This document shows, piece by piece, positions 56,699 to 64,000 of a stretch of 64,000 nt of DNA (positions within the stretch are counted from its first letter, which is position 1; each line of letters starts with the position of its first letter). A model generated the notes under the pieces. The model was not told where the DNA came from and made no database searches. It worked only from the letters and a program-made list of their open reading frames with translations. Source of the stretch: Cristatella mucedo (Eukaryota; Bryozoa; Phylactolaemata; Cristatellidae). The translations under genes and the position numbers were made by a program. The stretch spans positions 757,501-821,500 of the forward strand of contig WPIO01000098.1 of the NCBI GenBank assembly GCA_009760855.2, given 5' to 3'.

Positions 56699-56810
56699 GA
56701 TCCGTGGTAGACTTGATCCGTGGTAGACTTGATCCGTGGTAGACTTGATCCGTGGTAGACTTGATCCGTGGTAGACTTGATCCGTGGTAGACTTGATCCG
56801 TGGTAGACTT
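56699..56810 (+). repeat. 16-bp minisatellite, seven exact units
   Basis: GATCCGTGGTAGACTT seven times without error. Copy A has the single ancestral form GATCCGTGATGGACTT at about 39520. Because 16 is not a multiple of 3, the repeat cycles through all phases and makes long artificial ORFs. Confidence 0.98.
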
Positions 56811-57654
56811 GATGATAAAAAAAGACGGAATTCGAAAAAAAATTGAGCACATATCTTTCGGTTCGTTGCTGGCTTGTTTTGTTAGCTTCTGTTGTGGACT
56901 GGAACAATAGTGCCCTAGCAACCGTATACTCTCCAGAGAAATGCTTTTACCAGGGTCAGATTTAACAAAAATGGTTAGCTTTAGGCAAATAACTGATTCC
57001 ATTTCTGTCAGCAGATTAATAGCGTTAGGCTGTCCGCAACATTAGTAGGTCTGTTTGGCAAAAGAAGTTAGACATGACTTAATGCTAATCAGTTGCTACA
57101 GCTCTTTGATTGCTTAATGTGTTTAAATACAGTTATGTTTGCTTTTGGAAGAGCTACAGCATTGGATGTTTGCTACGAGTGGCCGTTGGCGGAGCCGAGA
57201 TACTACTCAAAGTTTCTGATGTTCACTATTCCAGTTATTGTGCTTATATAACAACGAAGCGAACATTTCTGCGATTCATCGTCTTCTTAGATGAATTGCA
57301 GTAACATTTATTAGCACACAAGAGCTTGAGATTACATTAAAGATTGAATGTCTCAAGCCATTTGCAGCAGCATTCTTTCAAACGTTTACCAGTAGCTGAA
57401 GTAACTTATATGTTTGCGTTTTTCTATTTTTTTGTTAATAATGACAATCGCTGACATGCCAGATGAAAGTATGTCGTCCTTTAGGTATACTGTCGTGGGA
57501 GCTCTGACCCCCTACAAACCTAACCACCAAATCAACAAAAGCTGATACCACTATCAAGAACGGCCGGTCGAGCTTAAGTGTATCGAATTCATTGTACTTA
57601 TCTGCAAATAACCTCGCTCGTAATACATGCTAAGCGGGTAGCTGACCCTGTGCA

Positions 57655-57792
57655 TTCCACTCCTGTCTACTGACTATGCTAACATTAATCATTCGATTGT
57701 GCTTCCTTTGCAACCAATGCAGAGTGCCAGAAAACAGACTGGAGAAATAGAGTTCTCTGAGTGCACTAAAACAAAGGCATCATTATTAGTTT
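57655..57792 (+). mobile_element. LINE-A tail variant in copy B
   Basis: Counterpart of 40105-40258 (CTATGCTAACATTAATCATT, GAAATAGAGTTCTCTGAG) without the 9-bp repeat. Confidence 0.7.
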
Positions 57793-58154
57793 TTTTATAT
57801 TAATAATGCATTTGTCATTATTAATTACATAATTATGATAAGTTGATAATTTTACCGAGAACAACAAATTTCGCTCATTTGTGCAAAATACCTTGTACCT
57901 ATCTGATGTAGACCATTCCTAATGCAAATGGCAAATAGCACCATATTACGAGCCACGTGACTGGCAGATGAGTACGATGACCTTGGTACAATTATGCTAA
58001 ACTTGCTTACTGTCTGATGGGGCAAACGGGGATATTGCTGTAGACCTTCAGTTCATTACAATGCTATCTCGCAGGCTAACAAACCATCATTTTACTTAGT
58101 CGTTCACATAGGATAGTCAATCCATATGCTTATTTCTCTTAAAAAAAGCGATCG

Positions 58155-59940
58155 CTGATATCGTTGTGCACTTAACTCCTTATTTGTGCCGCCAAAATTC
58201 CATTCTTTTTACTAATGAATGGCTCTGTTTCACTCTAACTTTGAGCAAGAGTTCAGTTTTTACCTCGTGGAAGTGGAAATTTATGCAGAAACTCTCCGAT
58301 TTTAATAGACGGTTCCAGAAATACTTTTTTGCTGCAGCTAACGTGTATGTCGCATTGCAACCTATGAAGTGGTTTCCTTTCCAAGAATTTTAGCTAATTG
58401 CTTTTGGCCGATACTTTTAGCTGTAGGCTACTGTAATAACTTTTGCTTCAGCGATATTACTTTGAAGGATTCGAAAGCAATTCCTGTGCTGCTTTAAAGA
58501 ATTGAAGTACCGACGATGAATACTAATTCATGCGACTAATAGTACAGGCTCCTGACTATTGGCAAGTACAATTGTAGTCGTTGATGTCACTTTTTTATTT
58601 CATCATTTGTTGAATTTTCATGAAAATGCAAAGCATGTGAATATTTAAAAAAGGGTAAGTTTTTTTTACTGAGAGTAGGACAATATTTTCACAGCTGTAG
58701 CAGTCCATAGGGTTAATGTATGACGCTTGAAGGTGTCAAGATTTCTGTCCTAAGCTTTCCTAAGGGTAGTCATTCTTACCCCACAGCACTTGTAACTACT
58801 TTGAGATTTTATTATTGCAACAGGCCTTCAATGTAATGTAGTTTTAATGGCACATGGCTTGCTAGCTTCGTAACTTTAATGTCTCATTTTCGTCGTCGCT
58901 AGGAAGCAGTTTACTCGCAAGTTACCTTTCTCGTCTATTGGAGCCATAAGAGGTTATCTACTCTTCAGCATAAATGCAGCTGTTACTCCAGTATTTAGTA
59001 TTTGACATTTGTGTAGTAGCTTTCAAAATCCTTTGTACTCTTGAGGAAATTTCAAAAACGTGAGAACGTGAATTAATTAAGATAGATATTTTCGTTAAAT
59101 AGTTGCAAGGCCAATACGGAATTAGTACACAACTCATTCTTATGTACAGATAATTTGTAACGCTCACTAATGCAAAAACGGGTAGAACTGAGCGGCTTCT
59201 CATTTTGTCGTCTGAAACGCACTGAAATGTGTCCTGTAGCTAGTAGATTAACTTTTTCAGGCACATAAAGCACATAAGGGGACATGCAAAATGAGCAGAA
59301 GTGTTAAACCATTATCAATTTAAACTCTTGATTTCAAAGTTCAATGCAAGGAACCGCTAGTCAGCCATGGGCCTATAGCTGTCATCCTTGGGATTGACAT
59401 GCAATCGGTCCGATGATGCTCATCAGACCGATTGCTAAACCTGAATAGTATCGTTGGTCACCGTGTAAGTGCTACTCGAATGAGCCATTTAGGCAGTACT
59501 ATGGTGCATGCAAGGAAAGCATGCTCTCTGATTGATGCATTCGGCCGATATCATATATGGTGTCCTTCGCTTGCTCTTAACTGAATAACGTCCTATATAG
59601 GAAGTTTGACGATTAGAGTGCTTAGGTTTTTGAGATTTTCGAGGTGCTAAGGTATACCGTTGCTTTTATAAAAAGTATATAAGTGAATCCACCCACCAAA
59701 AGTAATTCCATTATAACGGTGAAACATACGAAATATTCCCGTTACATGTACATCAATTGCATAGAACATAGTCAGTGTTGCCAATTTAGACTGGTTTGGG
59801 GCTAATGGTAGATCATATAACTGATTGTAATAAAAGTTATCTACAGCAAGCAATGTACAAGCTTGTGCTTTTAATTCGCGAAGAGGTCAAACAACCGTAA
59901 GTTGCCGAGGCGAAACGACAACCTACCGTAAGTCAACTAT
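58155..59940. other. Copy-B-specific block, unassigned
   Basis: About 1.8 kb between TTCTCTTAAAAAA and TTGCGTGAGATCTG that copy A lacks (copy A jumps at about 40621). Short ORFs (75, 81, 70 codons) have no motif. It contains a strong hairpin at 59401-59435. I see no clear terminal inverted repeats. Confidence 0.5.
59401..59435. other. Strong 35-nt hairpin
   Basis: GCAATCGGTC pairs with GACCGATTGC (10 bp), then a C/A mismatch, then GATGA with TCATC (5 bp) around a TGC loop. Confidence 0.75.
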
Positions 59941-59944
59941 AGAA

Positions 59945-60985
59945 ACATGAGTTGCGTGAGATCTGAAATTAAAGTACTTTTTGATACGCTCATATGTCTC
60001 AAAATTCCGCACCTGAACTTTAGCCTTCGCACTTCACTGGCAGACGCCATTGGCTTGTCAATGGTTGGCACATGCAGCCACAATTTTACCATAATACGGT
60101 ATTTCTATTTTGATTAGTGTCCATCATATTTTCTGTTTGTGGTTGTTCTGCATTCCAATCAATGGCTGCATTACTTGTCATTGTTAAGTGCAGGCTAAAG
60201 CTGCCTTTAGTCTCTTAGCTGAGGCGACTGCATTTCAGGCAGTTGCTACCACTTCAAGCTGGCAGCTCTACAGATTTGAAGCTATGACAAGTTACGACAA
60301 GCGATTGGTTGTTATGGCTTTTTCTAATAAATGTGCTGCTGTAGCGTTACTGTTTATCATCATGATATCTCTTCTCATGATAAAGTCGAGTATTGCTGTA
60401 GCCGCAATTCATACTGCTATGAGTAACAGTTCTACTTTGGCGAATTTAAAATGTTCAGATGTTGTTTAACTGACGACTATGTCTGCAAATATCCGGCCTC
60501 CATTCAGTAGTAAGTTTGTAAGTCTGATAGTGGAATTTATTTGCAAAGGAAAGTTATGCAGCTGAACATCGCACTTTGATAAGCCGATCATGAAAAAGAG
60601 ATTTAAGAAAGCATGTGCCTGTTTTCAAATTTTGTTTAAAAAGTACCAAAAAGGTATCTAAAAGATACGAAAGAATTTACTTAAGTGAGTTGCTGTCATT
60701 TGAGATATCTATCAGTGTTATCTTTGTACTTTATGCTTCCAGCACTGCACACTCCAGGCTGAAGGTTAATATACACTTACATATATTCATATTCTGCACA
60801 AATCCAGTCAAAGTTACAGTATCGGAACGAATAGTACCACGGTTCAGTTAAAAATTGTGTGAACACATTTGGGTGGAATTAATTATGTGGAAAGCCTCTG
60901 TGCTGCAGATCGACTTCATTGAATTGTCTTTAGAGACTTGCTAAGATTGTTGTCACGGTCATGATAGCAATTTTATAAGGTGAAG
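59945..60985 (+). repeat. Five-copy unit, member U4
   Basis: Counterpart of U1 with GAGATCTGAAATTAAAGTAC at the start. It lacks the ACCTATATCCTGAT block of U1. Confidence 0.88.
60122..60565 (+). pseudogene. Candidate novel gene remnant in U4
   Basis: Same frame as U1 (40906-41352), two internal stops, TGA at the aligned place. A 93-codon part (60188-60469) is open: QAKAAFSLLAEATAF, MTSYDKRLVVMAFSNKC, AAVALLFIIMISLLMIKSS, VAAIHTAMSNSSTLA. Hydrophobic segment at about residues 52-72 of this open part. See U1 for the argument and the doubts. Confidence 0.4.
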
Positions 60986-62220
60986 TACTTAGATAGAATT
61001 AGAGCGGAGGTATTAAATAAAAGCATGAATTGATACTTTTATATGTCTTAATATTCAGTATCTCCACTTTCAGCCCTCGTGCTTTACTGACAGACGGCCA
61101 GTGGTTTGTTAATAGTTGGTTAGCACAGCCCACTGGAAATCAGTCACTGTTGCACGTCCGACCTATATCCTGATTACTTATTACATGATATAGACCCAAC
61201 ATGCAATAGTGACGGATGATTTGCACCAGCTCGTTCACTCAGTCTAGTACCTAGTTCATAATAATACGGTATTTGAATATTGATTATTATCTATCTCGTA
61301 CTTTTAGTGCTTGCTCCGTATTTCAATCAGTGGCTGCATTACTTGACATTGTTAAGTGCCGGCTAAAGCAGCTTTCTGATTCTCGGCTGAGGCGTCTGCG
61401 TTTCTGCCATGTGCTGCCACTTCAAGCTGGAAGAGCTCCAGATTTAACGGTTAGGCACGTTACGACAAACGATTCATTTCTACTGCTTATTTCAATAAAT
61501 GTGCCGCTGTACCATTACTGTTCATCGTCATGCTATCTCTTCTCATGATGAAGTACTGTATTGCTGTAGCCGCAATCGATACTGCTATTAGTAAGCGTTC
61601 CGCTGTGGCGAATTGTAAAGAGGCAAATGGTTGACAACTGAGGATTACATCTATAAATATCATGCCAAAATTCAGTAGCAAGTTTTGTACGTCTGACGAT
61701 GCGTTTCTTTGCAATGTTAAGCTTTGCAGCATACCTTCATACCTTGATATGCCTATAGCGAAAAACGATTGAAGATATCATGTACCTGCATTCAGATCTT
61801 TTCTAAGAAGTACCAGAAAGGTAGGCCTGAGGACTGGAGTAGAGTTATTGAAATAAGTCGTTATTCTAGTTGCTTGTCAGTGTAATAATTGTACTTTATG
61901 GACACAGCATTGTGTGCTGCAAGGCTAAAGAACAAAAAATACTTAATTGCATTTATATTTAGTATAAATGCAGTCGAAGCCAAAGTATCAGCATGCATAG
62001 TTATAATACTAGTTAGAAAGTTACCGTGTAGTTTTGTGTCGTCCGACTGTCTCATCCATGGAGTAACTGAAACTTTAGTGCCAAACCATAAGATCACGAG
62101 TAGTTCTCCTAATTTTGCTATCTGTGGTCTTTTAAGTGAACAACTGTAAGCCTTTTGCGGATCATGCACTCCCAAAGTACAACCGCCAATTTCTTCGTAC
62201 ATCAGGTGTGCATTCTGGTC
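60985..62220 (+). repeat. Five-copy unit, member U5
   Basis: Counterpart of U2, tandem to U4. Carries the exon-like peptide SEKRLKISCTCIQIFSKKYQ, KGRPEDWSRVIE (about 61756-61850), preceded by a TGA where U2 has CGA. Confidence 0.88.
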
Positions 62221-62901
62221 GAAATGCCTCATATTGATTGCGAAAAAACGGTGCTAAGTCACGAGCAAAGCTTCTGTACTAACAATTGACTAAATGATAG
62301 ATATATTAATTATAGAGACTGGCTACGTCGCTTAGCATGCTGCTGACTTAAATTTCTAGAATTTATGTAAGTGTCTAGATCGGGAACCGTAGTATGTTTT
62401 TGTAACAACATTACTTAGATCAGATGTTTTCTTGAATGAAACACGGTTAAATTTGCTATGACTTTCCGACAAATATTTATTCAATCTTATTGGTAAAGAC
62501 ACACTTGTATTCATAAATTTTCAGACTTGCTAATCAATGACTTTTTAACAAAGCCAAGCTTTTCTGATTCAGATATAAGATCTTTGACCAAATGAAATAC
62601 TTAAGAATCACTACTAATCTTCTCCCACAAATGATGACCAGCTTTACCTGACGAATTTCAGGCGTAGTGCTATCGACCCGATAAATAGTTAGAACAGACG
62701 GCTTTGACATATTCTCACATCTACCCACAGCTAGATTGGGCCAATCTTGTCTACGTGCCTTAAGGCGTGTACACTCAGGTGTGCTGACGGCTCCTCGTCT
62801 GGCATGGCATGCCAACCTTGCGGTCAACGATGTAATTTAGGTAGTGACGTACGAGATGTCCTAAGCTTGAATTTAAGAAACGCAGGCAGCATCATGCCCG
62901 A

Positions 62902-63165
62902 GTGACTCGGTATATCTCAGAGTGGGTCGCAAAGTATACGAAACCGAGGCCTCATGCTGAGCTCATCGCGATCAAGAAGTGGGTCAAGCTGAAGTGCAGG
63001 AAGCCTGGCACAGAGAAGCAGAGCTCCACGAGCCAGCCTTTTCGGGCACCAGCTGGCCACCCTTATGTACCAGCGGCGACCGAAAGAGTTAATCGAGCAG
63101 TGGCAGATGGAATGTCCTTTAATCATCAATCTTTTACTAGAGGGCACTTAGGCTTCATGGAGTAA
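62902..63165 (+). pseudogene. Shared ORF in copy B (TRYIS...AKYTKPRP)
   Basis: 87 codons; VTRYISEWVAKYTKPRPHAE and KKWVKLKCRKPG match copy A (45321-45578); the rest is shifted relative to copy A. Confidence 0.3.
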
Positions 63166-63189
63166 TCAATAGTCCCTGCCAAGGGAGTA

Positions 63190-63463
63190 AAAGGCCTGCT
63201 CATCTCTGCTCTAGGCCACCCAAGATTCTGTGAAGCTGCGGTGTAGCTCTCAGACTAGTTCTCTGGCAGCTTAGGTATGTTTGGGCCGGGCCAGAAGATG
63301 GAAGCAGGCTCAGCCTCTGTGTCCGACTGGGCACTCTTTGCAGCACCAGCCAGCATTGAGGGAGGCGTTTGATGGCCACCACGTGGGCCTGGAGGCAAGT
63401 GTAAGTGATGGAGAATAAAAGAAGATAGTCTTCTAGGGTGCAGACGGACAAAGAAGTATCGCC
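63190..63463 (-). pseudogene. Shared minus-strand ORF in copy B (LPPGPRGGHQTP)
   Basis: Same phase as 45651-45920, broken by one TAG after LPEN but open again afterwards (SESYTAASQNLGWPRAEM). Confidence 0.3.
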
Positions 63464-63703
63464 CAGCTAGATGTTAGAACGCCGGTGCTTTCAGAGAGCC
63501 TGAACTGTTGCTCTAAATCCAATTTAAATAAGATTGACGGAGGAGGCAATCTGTGTGGCACACCAGCCGTCGTCTGAAAAGCTCTCAACGACTCATGTGG
63601 CACACGTAGGTTCACACGCAAGTCGTCTTAGAGACGTTTCATGAAACAACGGAAGTCCTAATTCGCCCTAGTGTGGCTGAGACCAGGAATCAAGAGACGT
63701 AAG

Positions 63704-63829
63704 GAGCTGGTTTGGTCCAGCCGTTAAGGTGCTCGCCCCGACCAAGGTCGCAGGCTCGAGTCGGCAGGCATATGTGAAGCGCCTGAATAGAGATTTTTTA
63801 AGTGAAGTCTATATAAGTGAGACTGTTTA
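63704..63829 (+). mobile_element. SINE-A copy in segmental copy B
   Basis: Nearly identical to 46160-46285, including the shortened B-box region. Confidence 0.85.
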
Positions 63830-64000
63830 GGTGAAATTAATTTAGCCAAGCCCATTCTGCCAGTCATGAATGCCGATTACACCACGCCACCTCTCTGCAG
63901 ACCAAAGACCTGTCAACGGCCCTCTTCCCTAGGGAGGAGTGTGCGAGTCGGGCATTGATCCCAGGCACAAAGCCCCGCTTCTGGCAAGAGAGAAGCCCAC

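Larger units (their letters stand above)
48890..64000 (+). repeat. Segmental duplication, copy B (runs off the window)
   Basis: Collinear with copy A with two large extra blocks: about 50.4-56.15 kb and about 58.15-59.94 kb. It lacks the LINE-R block of copy A. The last kilobase (63.0-64.0 kb) is very close to 45.4-46.46 kb. Confidence 0.9.

Noticed and set aside
56611-57002. Two long minus-strand ORFs (98 and 106 codons)
   Set aside because: Their length comes from the 16-bp minisatellite, which cycles through all three phases without a stop.
1-64000. CRISPR array or bacterial operon
   Set aside because: There are no regularly spaced repeats with unique spacers and no dense collinear ORFs; microsatellites and LINE/SINE content show eukaryotic DNA.

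Overview
This window looks like gene-poor eukaryotic nuclear DNA, most likely from an invertebrate animal. It has no operons, no closely packed ORFs and no intact recognisable gene. It is full of decayed retrotransposons: a CR1/L2-like LINE with a hairpin 3' tail and an (ATT)n end (here LINE-A), a second LINE (LINE-B), a LINE with a restriction-enzyme-like endonuclease (LINE-R), two tRNA-derived SINE families (SINE-A, SINE-B) and one structurally complete but decayed LTR element. The animal assignment rests on these families. The species cannot be named from the sequence.

Layout. 0-9 kb: mostly unique DNA with a diverged pair of direct repeats (1.58-2.35 and 6.29-7.10 kb), three GCA-rich stretches that read as alanine-rich peptide, and a LINE-B end. 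9-20 kb: TG/CA microsatellites, a degenerate CCCTAAA-like tract between inverted ACATTTCC arrays, and LINE and SINE pieces. 19.4-28 kb: a LINE endonuclease-to-RT segment, several LINE-A 3' ends, SINEs and a 10-bp-period repeat. 29.08-32.54 kb: a minus-strand LTR retroelement with LTRs, an initiator-Met-type primer binding site, a polypurine tract and a 4-bp target duplication. It was later hit by a LINE-A copy, which itself carries a SINE-A. 34.4-36.3 kb: another long LINE-A copy and a tail.

37.1-64.0 kb is a large direct segmental duplication: copy A about 37.11-46.46 kb, and copy B about 48.89 kb to the window end and beyond. The copies differ by insertions: LINE-R plus SINE-B only in A; a 1.8-kb block and a 5.7-kb block only in B; different minisatellite expansions in each. 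Inside lies a roughly 1.17-kb unit present five times (two tandem in A, two tandem in B, one diverged at 53.3-54.3 kb). Its copies share a stop-poor frame with a hydrophobic segment and a second exon-like block ending at a GTGAGT donor. This is the best candidate for an undescribed gene family, now mostly pseudogenised.

The elements work together in one respect. SINE-A shares its 3' tail with LINE-A, and SINE-B shares a shorter tail with LINE-B, as expected if each SINE borrowed the reverse transcriptase of its LINE. All alignments were made by eye, and identities are approximate.
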